From assembly GCA_013396525.1 (NCBI GenBank), contig VWYX01001327.1, positions 6,033 to 70,032 of the forward strand: a stretch of 64,000 nt of DNA, read 5' to 3'. The notes under the pieces were generated by a model. It was not told the DNA's origin. It did not search any database and saw nothing but the letters and a program-made list of their open reading frames with translations. A program made the position numbers and the translations under genes. This document shows, one piece after another, positions 1 to 13,848 of this stretch; the first letter of the stretch is position 1, and the number at the start of each line of letters is the position of its first letter. This stretch comes from Chaetorhynchus papuensis. Lineage: Eukaryota; Chordata; Aves; Passeriformes; Rhipiduridae.

Positions 1-117
1 AAAAGAAAAGAAAAGAAAAGAAAAGAAAAGAAAAGAAAAGAAAAGAAAAGAAAAGAAAAGAAAAGAAAAGAAAAGAAAAGAAAAGAAAAGAAGAAAAAAA
101 GAAGAAAAAAGAAAAGG
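1..117. repeat. (AAAAG)n microsatellite, cut by the window edge
   Basis: Pure AAAAG pentamers from 1 to 90, then a degenerate purine-only tail to about 117. It is a one-strand polypurine tract that starts before the window, so its full length is unknown. Confidence 0.97.
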
Positions 118-2216
118 GAGGTGGCTATGACACTGTCTATAACTCTACCTTGCTACATCCCTACATATAAAGGCCCAAAGTGCCTATATGTATTCACTTA
201 GTGTATTATTGGTAGGACAGCATCAGAGAGAAATATTTGGCTAGCCTAGCTTTTGGGGAAGGGCAGCAGAAGAGCTGTCTGCCACGATAATTTACAACCA
301 TTGGTCTGTCCCACATGAACATTGATGCCAGAGCTGCAGCAACGTGGCAGTGTCTGTGTCACAGCCCTGCCATGGCTGGCTGTGGATGGCACGGGTGGGA
401 CTGGCATCGTCGCAGTTGCTGGAACTGCAGGTGTTGCCCTGTGAGATTTCCTCCACAACTGAGTGCCAAACACAGGCAGAGAGCTGTGAGCTGCCCCTGT
501 CTACACTCTACCTCCTCCAAGCAGAGAAGGCTTTGTTTCTACCCATGGAGCTTCAACAACATCCAAAGAACCATCAAAAAATCCAAAGCAAGTGCTTTTT
601 TGTTCATTTCTAGACCAAAGCCATGTTAGAGTTCCTCTTTTCCTTTTCTCTTTTATTCTTTTTCAGCTGACTATTTTCTCTTTCCTTTCAATGTACCTTT
701 TTCCAAACATATCTCATTCCCTCTTTCATTTCTGATTTTACAAATTTAATTAGACTGAAAATACATTTGTTATGGCTCTTTTGTAAAATGTACCCTACAA
801 GAACATCCAAGTGTGAATTTTCCCTGCCCTAAGCATAAGGAGTGCACCTTACCTGAAAGTCTGTGGTCTGCAATTCTTGCCATTTAGCACAGTGGTTGCT
901 GTTTATCCCCACAACAGTGATGTTTAAGCCAGGCCTATGTGATTATTGTTGATCCCTGGAAAATAGTTCCTCATTTTCCTGAGTAGAGCTCAATGTTTTT
1001 ATTTGCTCTGCACTTGTGGTCAGCATAGACAAATCAATTCTAATTCCATCGTTTTTTTAGACTTTTTGTAGGTTTTAATAAGAACCTCAGAGATTCCCTG
1101 CCCCCCAAATAAAAGAATAACTCAGGCTTAGTAATTAGGCTTCATACAGTCACTGCTCACACCGAGGAACCTAACAGGTTCTTTATAGCTCCCAGGAGAC
1201 CAATTAACCTTCTTTTAAACACATCTCTATATAGCCACTGAGACAGACACACAGAGAAATGCATATATACACAAGCTTTTCAGCAGTCTCAGGTGCTCCA
1301 GCTCCTTGTTAACCAGATTCTGATGGGGCCTATGGCAGGAAGGCAGGGCTGGAGCATCCTGCCTGGGTCCATTTAACTCTAAAGGTGACTAAATCGGGAC
1401 AGGGCACAACCTCTTCTGATTTCCTTGGCCCCAGGACAGGGCGAAGAGAACAATCACACAGCCTCTTCTATGCCTTAAGTTCCCCTCCATCTCCTGGGGT
1501 CAGGCAGGCACCACTTGCTGGTCCCATTACCAGCTAAGGAGCTTCCCCATCTCTGTTTCAGTTAAGGGCTGGTCTAGCAGGGCTGACAGGATGAGGAAAG
1601 AGCAGTGATTTCTTCCTCCGCCCCTCCAATTCAGCAGCTCTGATTCCCAGTCCCAGAGGCTCCGAATAGGAAGGTGGCAATTTTACATACGTCTTGAAGG
1701 AAAACTGCACTTTAAATCACAGGTGATCCCTCTTGACAATTCCACTTGACTTTCAGAGCAGGAGCCAGGAGACAGTAATAGAGAAGGGCGTCTGATGAGA
1801 AAATTAGCAGAGCACCACTCTTCCCCTCCCCCAGGCCCTGTGCTCTGCTCTGAGCAGTTCTTGCCTATTTACTTTTAATGAAGCTCCTTTTAATGAAGTA
1901 TTTCTTGTGCTGTCTTCCTGTTCCTGTCTCTCCTCGTGGTGCTGAGAATCCCATGATAAAACAGGTAGAGAGGAGGTCTGGCCTGATCCTCCCTGTTCTG
2001 TCCCTTGGGGACACCCCGGTGATGTATTCTGAAGCTGTGGAGCTGCCATCCCTCCCAGCAGCAGCAGCAGCACACTGAGGAGCCCACAGGGAGGGGTGGA
2101 AAGATAGAATTTCAGGCATCACACTGCTGCCTGAGGAGGAGGAACTGCTCTCCATACCTGTGGTGGTAGCCATACAGCTGAGGGACAGCTGGTAGTCTGG
2201 GAACCAGAGCAGCAAA

Positions 2217-2331
2217 GATCACAGAATCACAGAACAAGCTGAGCTGGAAGGGGCCCTCAAGGATCATCGAGTACAACTCCTGCCCTGCACAGCACCGTCC
2301 CCAAGAGTCACACCATGTGCCCAAGAGTATC
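2217..2331 (-). mobile_element. CR1 LINE, 3'-end fragment
   Basis: Contains the typical CR1 3' end read in reverse: GATCACAGAATCACAGAA, then GAGCTGGAAGGGGCCCTC, GGATCATCGAGTACAACTCC and CCAAGAGTCACACCATGTGC. In the element's own orientation (minus) this is the end of the 3' region with the terminal ATTCTGTGAT-type repeats. It is a short 5'-truncated copy, the usual state for CR1 in birds. Confidence 0.85.
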
Positions 2332-5300
2332 ACTGCTGGGGGTCTGCCTCTGCTTTTCTCACTCCCCTTTGTTGTACTTCAGTGTCCTTGTGAAAGTCAT
2401 GTCAAGCTTGGTGGAGAGTCTTCAGTGAGGTACTGGGAATGTGTGGATTTCTGTTCTCACTAATGTCATTAACGTTGTGCATCCAGCTTACACCATGTAT
2501 AGGACTGTGATCAGAATACAATTACTGGGGACTGATGTTCCCCATCATGCTAACAGAAATGATGATTGAGGGAAATTCTTATCATGGCTTGGGAATGTTA
2601 ATTTCTGAACATCTGTGGCTGAATGCACCAGTAAATAACAGTATTTTTAAAGGTCAGAGTAATGAGGATATACAAAGACTACTTATCATTACCAAATGTT
2701 TTCTGTGGGGACTGTTACATAATTTGTGAAAAATAAACAAAAATCTGATTTTGTGTTTTCTGCAAAGACCAAAGGAATGCTGATCCCTAGTCTGGGAAGG
2801 GGCAGCCTGCCAGCAACCAGGCAAGGATGCTGCCTTATTTACAGCTGGAAAAAGGAAAAATCAATAAAAATCCTTCAGATGGGCATTGTCCAAATTCATT
2901 TCATTGGGGCCCCAAAGCACTTTATGCAATCCATGTAATGCGACTGATGCACCCAGGCCACAGAACTGTTCATTTTACCAGTAAAATCTAAAGCCTTGGT
3001 AAAACATGTCCTTCCAAGATAGTGGAGGAGCTCCTCAATAGACCAGCATTTCTTCTGCTGTGAAAGAGCCCTTTGAAATCTGCTGCTAAGTCACATGAAA
3101 TGATGGTTACTGGGTGGTGGGAGGGAGGAGCTTGTCCTGCCCATGAATTAGAGAAAGACTGGTTTGCTCCACTGGCGTTTGCAGAGCTGCAGAGTTAACA
3201 CAGGTTTAGAGTTCTTCAGCCCTGCAGATTTGCTCAAATCGAGCCCATGGCCCAGACAGGCTTTAACCTGGGTGTCTTTACTCCTGACCGAGGCCTGTCA
3301 AGCAGGCACTGAGCTGGGCAGGTATCCCAGTTTAGACCAGAGCCAAATGAGGAGCTGAGGGAGGCAAAGGCAAGGATTTTATTCCTGCCTGATGTGATGC
3401 CTTCAGCAACACCATCCCTCTACAGGTGGGGAATGCAACAATGTGCCAAAGCCAGCTGCAGAGCTTATTGCATTTTCCTCTGTACAGGACAAAGGGGCCT
3501 TGGGGTGTTGTCTGGGGCCGTCCACCTCGCACTGCAACGTGAGCACTTCATGAGCCTCAGGGAGATTCCCTTTTCCCTGCTCCTCACTGGAAGAGAAACC
3601 AGCACCTTCCTCATTGCCCACTTTGTGTCCTGTTCTGCCACTGGTGCAGCCTCTTACCAGGGGCCACTGCTCTTGAAGCTGTGGAGGTTTTACCCCTGTA
3701 AAAAGATATCGGGTGTCCAACTCCCGTTGCAGGAGGAGTAAGGAGGGAACAGGGAGCAAAAAGCTCTCTAAAAAATACCAACCACAACATAATAATTTCT
3801 GAAGGGGCGTGGAAATGGGTATTGGCAAGCATCAGAGAACAGTGAAGCCGGACAAGTCCTCAACTCCTACATCAGCTTTGTACCACGGCAGCTGTTTCGT
3901 GCCTGCTGCTCTCCGCTACTGGCTGAGCGGGGCCTGTTCTGGCACTGCCCTGCAAGAAGGGTTACAGGGGTTCAGGCTCAGCTGCCACCCCCAGTTTGTG
4001 GAGCAGGGCTTTGCCACCTTGGGATACCCATGGAGGGGGTTTGCAACAGGCAGCCAAGGAAAGACAACGTCGTTATGATCAGGTTTGAATGCCCTCTGCT
4101 ACTGCCATCTGCCACTCCCACGAAAAAGCTTGCGCAGTTTACCAGACAAAAATGGTGAAACCCTGAGGTGCCTCAGGCCAGCAGACAGTCCCAGGCAGAG
4201 GAAGCCAGGTTTGGCACCAGTGTCTCTGTGTCAGTCTTCACCCAGCCCTGCTGTACACCTCAGGCACTGTATGAATTTTCTCACAGCGAGTGGGCCAGCT
4301 CCTGGCCAGCCAGCATGGTCCTCCAGCCAAGAAAACCTTCCTGGATGTGTCCAGATGTAGGATTCCTTAGTGAAATAGGTTTACAGCTTTCCCACCTGAA
4401 ACACAGGTTTAATTACAAGTTACCTCGCTGTGCACTTAAAAAAAAATAGAAAATCCTACTCCATCTTGCCTAGGAAAGAATTTCTAGGGTCATAGAATTT
4501 AGAGCTCAAAGGTTTACAATCCCAACAAGATAAGGCAGTGTAACAGCTTCCACACTTTATGGTGTGAGCTTATGAAGAGGTCAAAATGGCTTAGCATAAG
4601 GGTAAGTTTTACTCAAAATCCCTGTTTGAGGAGGGGAAATAACATCCTATATCTTCATAGCTAACTTCAACATAACTATTAGCTTATTGGGGTTTGGATT
4701 GTTTGGTTTTCTCTCCTAACCTCAATGGGTTTTCTGCTTCCAAGGAGACAACAAAATGAATCCCAAAATGAAATGGTGCCTCTGAGCAGGCCTCTGGCCA
4801 GCTGGTGCTAATGCATGTCCTGTGCCTTTGTAGGGACAAGTGAGGAACTATCATTGCTCTGGGACATGCCAAGGGGCTGTGCACAGGCAGCATCACTGTC
4901 CTGGTGTCTGTGTGATGTACAGTGGTGAAAATGGCCAGTTCAGAACAGTCTTCAAAGCACCTGAATAAGAAACTACAGATAGCTTTGCAATGACCTCCTA
5001 GAAGGCTTGCATGCCTTGACTGATGACTACACTATTCTACCACAAAGAACTTCATCTTGAGCCATTTTGTGTCCCAAATATATGGAAAACTTGGGAAAGC
5101 AAGCTATTAACAGGACATAAAAGCAAGGAAGGAATTGTTCAGAGGAGCAATGAATAAATATTTCATAAAATGAGTCACGGGCGCCTAGCTGATTTTACTG
5201 GGTGGAGATATCAGTCCCAGAACAATTTTTTCACAGTGTAAGTATTTCAGTGCCCTGCTATTCTCACACCAACTGCAACCCCCATCACAGATCTCAGGTG

Positions 5301-8300
5301 CAAAGCCCTCCTGCAAGGCTAGAAGTTTATTCAATGTGCACATGGTGTTGTGACTGACCTGCTCTGTGGATCACTGCATGCCACCACAATGTTGATTGTC
5401 AAGCAAACTGGAATGGGTGCTCCCATCGTTTCGGCCTTGACAGCAGAAAGAAGAGTTCAGTGGATGCAAAGTCTGCAATGCCCCAGCTCAGGGGCTGTCC
5501 AGAAGCTTTTCTGTGGATTTGACAGCATCTTAGTGGCTTTACATATAACCTTCAGAAATGTATTTTGAGCCTCTGGAAACTCAGGGCAGGCGTAAGCCTG
5601 AGCTACACCAGCCCCCAGGGTGCACAAGTCACCAGCCACAGGGCCAGGAGCCAGCTGTTATCTTGCTCATTATTCCAGTAATTGCCATGCATTCCATTGT
5701 CCTCAGAAATTAGGAAAAAATGCTGTTTACAGTGTCTTGCTTGGCTCCCTCAGTGCCCCTTGCTGTGTACTGTAAGGTTTCCATCAAATATGGTTTAGCA
5801 GAAGGCAGCTTGCTCTCACATAAAACCAGGCAGCTGCTGTGACTCTCCACAGTGTCCCTGGGCATCCAGCTAAAGCACAGAGAGGGAGAGAGCTGAGCCC
5901 CTCTGCCCCCTGAAAGGCAGGGTGAGTGGGAGCACTGCTGCTCCTTTGGTGCCACCAGAGCTCATTTCAATCAAGCTCCAAGGGGCAGTGTGCAAGGGGC
6001 TGGGCTGGGTGGCACAGAGCACCCAAGGGCGCCGGTGTGGAGGAGTCTTCTCTATTGTAACTACAATGAGCAATTCACCTTCTGACAAACTAAATACAGG
6101 AAGATGTCAGGGTTTTCTCCTACCTCCCTGGTTTTCTGTCATACAGGGAATGAAGATGAGCAGGGATGAGAAAGGGACAAGGACAGTCCCTGCTCCTTTT
6201 AAAGTGACTGACAAAGGTCCCCTATTGCTGGAGGTGTGAGACTTCCTCACCACAGCAAGCCTCGAGTCCCGCACACAGTCCCGATGTGTCTGGCAGCACT
6301 TGGGTTCCTAGGAAATAGAAACGGAAATATGGATGTGTGCCAGACACACACAGCTGAATATGTCTGGCTGTCATTCGGTTGGCATGAAACTCGCAATCTG
6401 ACACGAGGCATGGGTGCCAAACCTGTGCTGTAAGGGTCCACAGAAGAGACACATATAAATATATTTGAAAATGAATGCAGGTCTTTTCCCCAGACAAGCA
6501 TCCATTGAGATGGACTGGGTTTTGGCTGTCTGGAGGCTTTTCCCAAATCAGCACTTGCCAGGATAGTTCTTGAGAGTGGACAGGACCTCCAAGCTACCTA
6601 CTTGTTCCTGCAGGTTATGAAAGTGGTCTTTGAGCAGTGTAGAGCATTTGTGTGGTCACAGCCAGCAAAGCTTTACTCAGTGGTTAAACAGCAGATGTCA
6701 GCCTCCAAAACTGCCAGATCAGCAACTGTCAGGACTACTAACTATCATAAACCGTAAAATTCACAGATGGCCTTTCCCAGAGCATTAATATTAACTAAAT
6801 ACTAACTTTGTGTTCATCTCAGAGACTGGGAACTGAATTTTCTAGCCTTCATCCCTCTTCAGTGTCTTCCAGGCAGATACTGCTGTTAGTCAAAATGAGG
6901 GCAAGCTCCCAGGATCCTGGTTTGCAGATGGATGTGGGAGAGGAACATACTTTAGCAACAACCTGACCTCCTGGTTTTCCAATAGCTGGAGAGCTTATTT
7001 GGGACCTCAGAAAGAGATGGGGTTGGTCAGGTTTCCATGCTAAACCTGATTTTTAGTCTGGCAAGTTACTGGTTTTAAAGACAAAACTTGATCAGTGCTA
7101 GGGCATTACTTTACAAGAGGTTCAACAGTTTCAAGCAGGCCTCACAAGGACACCAGCCTTCTGCCAGGTGGGAGCCCCTGCTCCCATTCCGTGAATGAAA
7201 CCTTTCCTTGCTGTCTTGCCCCAAACCAGAAGTGTGTGGCAAGGAGGTCTGTAAGGCTCCAGATCTGACCAAGAGTGAATTGACTCTGTTTCCAGCTCAT
7301 CTAGAGCTCCTCACCATCAGTTCTGTCTTAGACAAAGTCTAGGAGTTGCACTAACACATTTTTCTGGTTTTGTCCCTGTAAGGCACTTTAGGCTCCTTAA
7401 TACTGATGCGGCTGCATGATAACAGCAATGAAGATAAATTACCTCAAAAGTAGGCAATAAGCCTTTTAGCTCTTTAGAGCAAATCAGAGCTATTCTGAAC
7501 AGCCCACAGACAAAAGAAATGGCTGTTTATCTTCATTTACAGCTACTGTGGAGAGGCGCAGCATGCAAATTCACTGGCCTGGGGCAAGAGCTAAGGTAGT
7601 ACAGGGCTTGCTGCTGTAAGAGGGGAAAGGAGACTGTCTCCTCCCCACCACCTCTGCCAGCCTTTGCCTTTGTAGCCACCTCAATATTTTTCCTTTAAAA
7701 GAGCTGGTCACCATAAGTGACTGCATTCCCTGCCACTCTGCTCTAAAATAATAAGATAGGAAAAAGGACCTTATTAAATTCTCATCAAATTGTTAACAAA
7801 ATATTTAATGCCAAACACCCCAACATGTCCCTCCTAAAGTAAGGAACATGAGAAAATCATCTGCCAGCACATGATGTGTCTTAAAAGACATTTTAAATTA
7901 TTTTCTTTTTTTAAAAAAATCTTCCCCACAAGAAATAAGATCTGTGGTTTTCTTCCAATGGGAATAGCCCAGTGTCTTTATCAGGGCTTGCCCAGGTGCT
8001 GGTGGGCATGTGAGATTTGCCCGGAGAGCTCACTCACATCTTGTCCTGCAAGCAAGGTGCTCTCTTAATTATCAACAGGGAACACCACGAATGTGAGCTG
8101 AAGGTAAGCAGATCTTGTGCTCACCTCAGCAGCAGCTCAGGGGTCAGCTGAACCTGCCACCACTGTCTCTCTGAGACAGAAAAATGTCTTGAGTAATGGA
8201 CACAAACTCTTTTTATCGCTCCCATGTTGTGTTACTTACCTGCATGGTGGCCAAGGGAAATGTGACGCAATTGCTAAAGATGACAAAAAATTATACCTAT

Positions 8301-10865
8301 GAACACATCTTTTACATGTGTTTGGTTTCAGATTTTTCCCTTGCTCGCAGATACAAAAGAGCAATCCCTGTGTATATGCATAACCAGCTTCTGTAAAATC
8401 TCACCATTGGTCTGTGACTGTGTTTTCTTTCTGTTTCTGGACAGCAGCAGAGAAGTTACTGGTGCTCTGCTTGTTTGTAATATTTCTATCATTGCTATCA
8501 AAACCTGGAATTCCTTATTGTTTTCTGGTGAATTTGCTTCTTAGTAACGCTTGATAGAACCCCTTTGGTCATTTTATTTTCAGGTTTGATCTTGCTCTCT
8601 TGCTTACTTTCACCGTCATGATACCACATCCTCTTGTGGGTCAAAAGCACTCTCTGGTATGAAATGCCATGAAATGCCCTCAACTAAAGTGAAAGAGTCA
8701 GGAGGAGGAGGCAGATATATTGGTAAGATAAAAGTAAACATTTAATGCCACTATAGTTTGATTTTTTTTCCAGACATCATATTTTTGACAATGTTTCACA
8801 CCTCAGATACCACAAAAGGGATATTTTTTTAGCCAGCAAACAATAAATTTTACAATTTTAATGGCAAAAGGTTCAATGCATTTGTTGACAAACTTGGAAA
8901 TGGCTGTGACTTTCCACATTTTGAACTTGTCCTCATGCTGTTCTTTCTTCTTTTTTCCCCATAAAATTTAGTTGATAAAATATATATATATACTACTGAA
9001 ACATCCTCTTCTGGAATTGCCCACTGATGGGACCAGCATAGGTTCTATATCTATCAGTTTCTCTCCTCCTTAGCCCTATTTTATACCACTGTTATAATGA
9101 GAAAGAACATAGCCACGGACAGAGTGAAATGGATTTAGCAAACATACACTTCAATGCATAGCACTTAGATAAGCATTTCCAACCATGATGTGTAAATAAA
9201 TTATAAAATACAAGCAACTCTATAAAACAAGAACATCCTGAGTTTACAAATAAATTATATCCTTCATACATAGAATATGATGTGGATGTGGATGTTAGTA
9301 AACAGCAGTTTCAGCTATGGGAGGGAAAGAAGTAAAATGTAGAAAAGTTAGTATCTATGCATACATGGAACATATATGTATGTGTGCTACATGTAAATAC
9401 TCACACACATACATATACAATATAGAGGGTGAATACATCCATATCTATAGCATATAGAGAATATGTAATATAGCTGAAACTGCCTCAAGCACCAATTTAT
9501 TACCATTATTAATAAAGTTTGCTCAATACTTAAGTAGGACCACTCAAAGTAACATGGTTTGGGTTGTGTTTTATTTCCTGTCCAGGAGGGTTTGAAGGTG
9601 GTTTGAAATATTATGGCTGAATGCTACTGAATGCTACTATTTCACTTTCAGCACCTCCATTCTTTGCAGAATCATCATGCCCTTTGTGAGCTTCAAAATG
9701 TTGCATAAGTGAGCATGAGACTGCTGTTCATGAATTTGGTGGCAAAAGGGTGCTACATTTCCAGGGAAAAATTATTTTTTTTAGTGTTTTGAAAGGTTGC
9801 TTGAAAAGGAGAAAGAAGAAAAGATAAAGACAATAATAAAATGGTTTATTATTTCCAGGAGTAGGTATGGAAGCTCTGATAACCCTGGGATGAGCGCACA
9901 ATAAATGCAAGGGAGGGAGATTATTAACTTTGTATTGACAAATCATTCACAGTTTTGTTTGCTATAGTTCCTTGGAAACCTCTTTCAAATCTTAGGATAG
10001 CTTGCAACAGCCAGCCTTGTGTCTTCAAAAACCGCTGAGAGTTGCCAATGCAAAAGCCTGTGGAGTTACAAAACACAGACCATGAGGACGTGAGCATTAA
10101 GCAAGGTATGCCACCACCCATGGATTTGAGAAAAATGCCTCTCTGTATGGTCACCATCCCCTCCTGTCAGTATTTAATGGTACCAATGGTTTGATCTCTG
10201 CAGCGAGCTGGTGCATCCTGATGCTGTGACACCATCCCTCCCATCATATGAACTGGCATCAGAGAGTCACTCAGTCTCTGGCTTAGGAGAACTGAATTTG
10301 GTTCTGCAATGCAGAAGCTTCAATTTACAATTTTACATCTGTTAGGACTAGACAGAAAGCTTCATAGACCACCAAGAGTCCAGGCTCTCAGTTGATGTAA
10401 CTGTGCTGTATGCCTTAAGCACGTGCAGAAATTGTCGTGTTAAACAGCTGAGACTGCAAAATACCTTGCCTTAAATTTATGACACTGAAATACAGAGTAG
10501 TTCATCTGGAATACTTTTATAGGCTTTAACAGCCTCTCCGTGAGAACTACAGCAATTTGGCTACTTAGGCTGAAGAACCTGGGTAAGAAACAATCTTTTA
10601 AAGAAGCCCTTGAAAGAGTTTCAGCCATGAGTTTTCTCTATAGTGTGGCATAAGCTAACTGCATCCAGGTGAGTGCAAGAGGAATGGTATTGGAGGCACT
10701 CCTTGGAGGAGGAAAGGGGAGTGGTGGTGTTGCCATCCGTGAACAGCCACACCACCTCCCCACAACAGTGTGCTGTCTCAGGCTGTGTGCATTTATCTCT
10801 GTGTGTGCACCTTCTGTTTCCACAATGATTTTTAGCTCATTAAAGATGCAACTACATCACAAACG

Positions 10866-10907
10866 TTTGTAAAAGGTGATTTTTGTAAAAGGTGATTTTT
10901 GTAAAAG
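10866..10907 (+). repeat. 16-bp tandem repeat, about 2.5 copies
   Basis: The unit GTAAAAGGTGATTTTT occurs twice in a row and is followed by a partial third copy (GTAAAAG). Confidence 0.85.
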
Positions 10908-12598
10908 AGTCTGTCATCACATTTGAATTCAGGTAACAGTCCCTATTTTAAGACAAGCCATATTATTGAGATAAATGAAAAAAGTGAAAAAAAAATAAAA
11001 CCCACACTTCAAGATAGACTGAGTCTGTCCTGTGAGCAAACATGGGATTTGGTGTCTGTTACTCCCAGCATCACTCCCAGGTTTCAGCCTCTTTAATTGC
11101 CCCATTTAGAGATAAAAGAAAAAAATGCCAGTGTGCATCTTTGATCCTTTTTTGTACATTTTCTGCAGCTCTCACTAAGAATCATGTCAGAGGATCATGG
11201 CACTGCTTGTTACAAGTTACTATTTGATGGACATGCAAGTTTCAGAAGCCAGGATTTATGACAGTGGGTCTTCCAAGACTGGATGGAAGACAGAAGATGT
11301 TCAGCAAAAGCCCTGTGTGTGGCCTTTACACAAAATGAGGGGGTGTCAAACAGGGAAGAGAAGCATGTTCTTCTACTATATAACTAACAGTAAATACCCC
11401 AAAAAATGGCAGCTGGATGAATTTTCCTCATAACTGGTTTTACTCTGCTATAGCTCTCCTGATTCTTAATGCAGACGTGCCTCAGTTTTATCAGAGCAGA
11501 GGTGAGATGAGAAGAGGACCAGTAAAGACCTAAAAAAGGAGAGTATTAGTTTCCTTTCTTGCCTTTCTGTAAAGTAATACTTTGGATTACTTAGACCTGA
11601 ATGAATTGACAAGGAATAGTTTTGAGGCAGCTGCAAGGCATGCATGGCAAAAGAAAAGACTTGTGACAAATGTACCAGGAATTAGGGCCCAGCACCCAGA
11701 GCCAGCACAGCTTCTGCCTGCTGTGAGAGCCCACACAGACCAGAGGGACATCTGAATCCACAGCACAGCCGCAGTCTCCAGCCTAAGGTTACACTTGAAT
11801 TTATGGCTATAAAGGAACTCCTGTCCCTTGTATGAATTAGGTTCATGTATGCCAAGAGAAGCAGTTCTCAGAAAGAGCCCCCAGGTGCTGGTGGGGATGT
11901 GGAGCAGTGCTGGTGTTCCACAGCTGTCACACAGCCTGACAATGCAGAGCTGTGATCTCCTGTCACACGTGCGAACAAAGAATTAACCTTCAAACCTAAT
12001 TACATTAACACTGCTGTTTCCTGCCTAAGCTGTCCCAGGGAAATAAGATTGATTTCTGAATGTGCAAACGATTAAGCGCTGCATTCATGTTGCTCTTGTG
12101 TATTTTGGGCAGCATGATGCCTTCTAAAAAATCAGCATAAAAACAGCATTATGCTGGCAATGCCTTAAAGAATGGGACTTCCTGGATGACTTGCAGAAGT
12201 GAATGGATCTTCTCTAAAATTCTGACTACTGCAAACGAAGATCAATTTCATAATAAAGTCCTGAACGCTTTGATTTATCTGTTTTACAAATATTTGAATT
12301 ATAATAATATGAATTCTGAAGTAAAAAGCTGTTTTCAAGAAGAAAACATTTTATAGTTGTCAAACCGCCACAAATTTTACATTCCTTTTTTTGTATTAAG
12401 CCATCACCACTCTTAAAAACATAGTGGCAAATTCTGAAATGAAATGACAGAAAGTCAAGAAATAGAAGATGCGTATGGATTTTAGGATATGAATACCAGT
12501 ATATTATGGGAGTTAATGGCTACTCTAATTAGGTCTTCAGGAATAAAATAGTTGTAAGTACTGTGATTCTGCTCAATTAGTACATAATTTTTAGTACG

Positions 12599-12652
12599 CA
12601 AAATTCATCCTTGGCATAATCAATTTGGTATCAGGGATCAATTTTTGTCCGG
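12599..12652. mobile_element. possible palindromic MITE-like relic (short copy)
   Basis: The left arm CAAAATTCATCCTTGGCATAA and the right arm TGGTATCAGGGATCAATTTT resemble the two arms of an old amniote palindromic repeat (AAATTCATCCCTGG...CCAGGGATGAATTT). Arm pairing is imperfect and the centre is deleted. Family name not recalled. Confidence 0.4.
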
Positions 12653-13842
12653 CGTGATAAACAGGGTGAACATATGGTCTTACTCTTTGAAACAATGGCT
12701 AGGTACATGTGCTTTTTGCTATGCCTCCTAAGCTACAGAAGCACCAAATCCAGAGTCAATGAATAATTGAGTTAATGTTGGGGAGGAGTATTACATGCAA
12801 TACGTATTTTACAATATCTCTGAAATGTGTCTGCTTGATTTATAGAAACATCACCACTCCTGTGTAAGTCCCAGACTGTGTGCAGGGACAATTTCCTTGG
12901 CTCTCTGCAGCTATACTCAATCCATGGGGCTCTGCAGAGAAGAGATGGCCTCCAACAAACCAATACATAATATGTACGACTGAAATTGCTATAAAGAGAA
13001 TAAAGCCAGTTAAATTGCATTGTTTGGGGGGATTTTCAGAGTTGGTTGTTTTTTTTTCCTTGAGAGAGAAGGGGATATATCTTTAATACTTGCTTAGAAT
13101 ATAACTTTCTTGATAGAAAATTGCTGTGGAACAGACTAGAAATTGACTTTCACATAGGACCTTTTTTTCCCTTCCAAATAATCCTACGGATTGTAAGTAG
13201 AATTTTCTACAAAATCCAGTGACAAGGGTAATAGAGTGAGTAAGATTTGTTATTACAAGTTGCAGAGCACTGAAAGAAAATAAAACTATACAAATGTTAT
13301 TTCTACTTTTTAAAAAAAGCTTTTCTGTTCACCTAACCACTAGAAAATCTACCAGTATTATTTTTCCATTGGGACTTGCTGCTTGGGATATTGTAAGATG
13401 GCATTGAAACGATGGTGCAGGTAAAAGAAGAGTTGCACTTAAGTACAGCAGTTAATTGATGCATTTTGAGTATATTAAAAAAGAGTCTTATTTCCTCATA
13501 AGCAACAGGGAGGTAGCACAAATGTATGTGAGAGAGGAATTTTTGTGAATGTGCTTATTTCAATATAGAGGACTAAGAAACCTAATTCAACAAAATAATT
13601 CTTCATGTTCATATGTAATTAAAATGCAGATTTTGCACATTTGTTTATGAAATACAAAGGACGTTTCTTCCCACATATTGTTTAGTAGATAAAGAGGCAA
13701 ACTAGTAGAATATTTGGATGTGCATGGAGGTGCAGACCCTTGTCCTTTTGATGTCAGTGTGAATGTTGCCATGGCTTCAGCTACTGAGGATTAGTAAAGA
13801 TGCCATAGCCTTGAACAAGCCTGAAGTGCTGTATCTACTCGC

Positions 13843-13848
13843 TTTATT
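13843..13848 (-). terminator. KIF26B: alternative candidate poly(A) signal AATAAA
   Basis: Second AATAAA on the minus strand, about 1.16 kb after the stop codon. It is only a candidate; AATAAA is frequent in AT-rich DNA. Confidence 0.2.

Noticed and set aside
2059..2075. Short CAG run (GCAGCAGCAGCAGCAGC)
   Set aside because: Only about five units, not in a gene, unremarkable.
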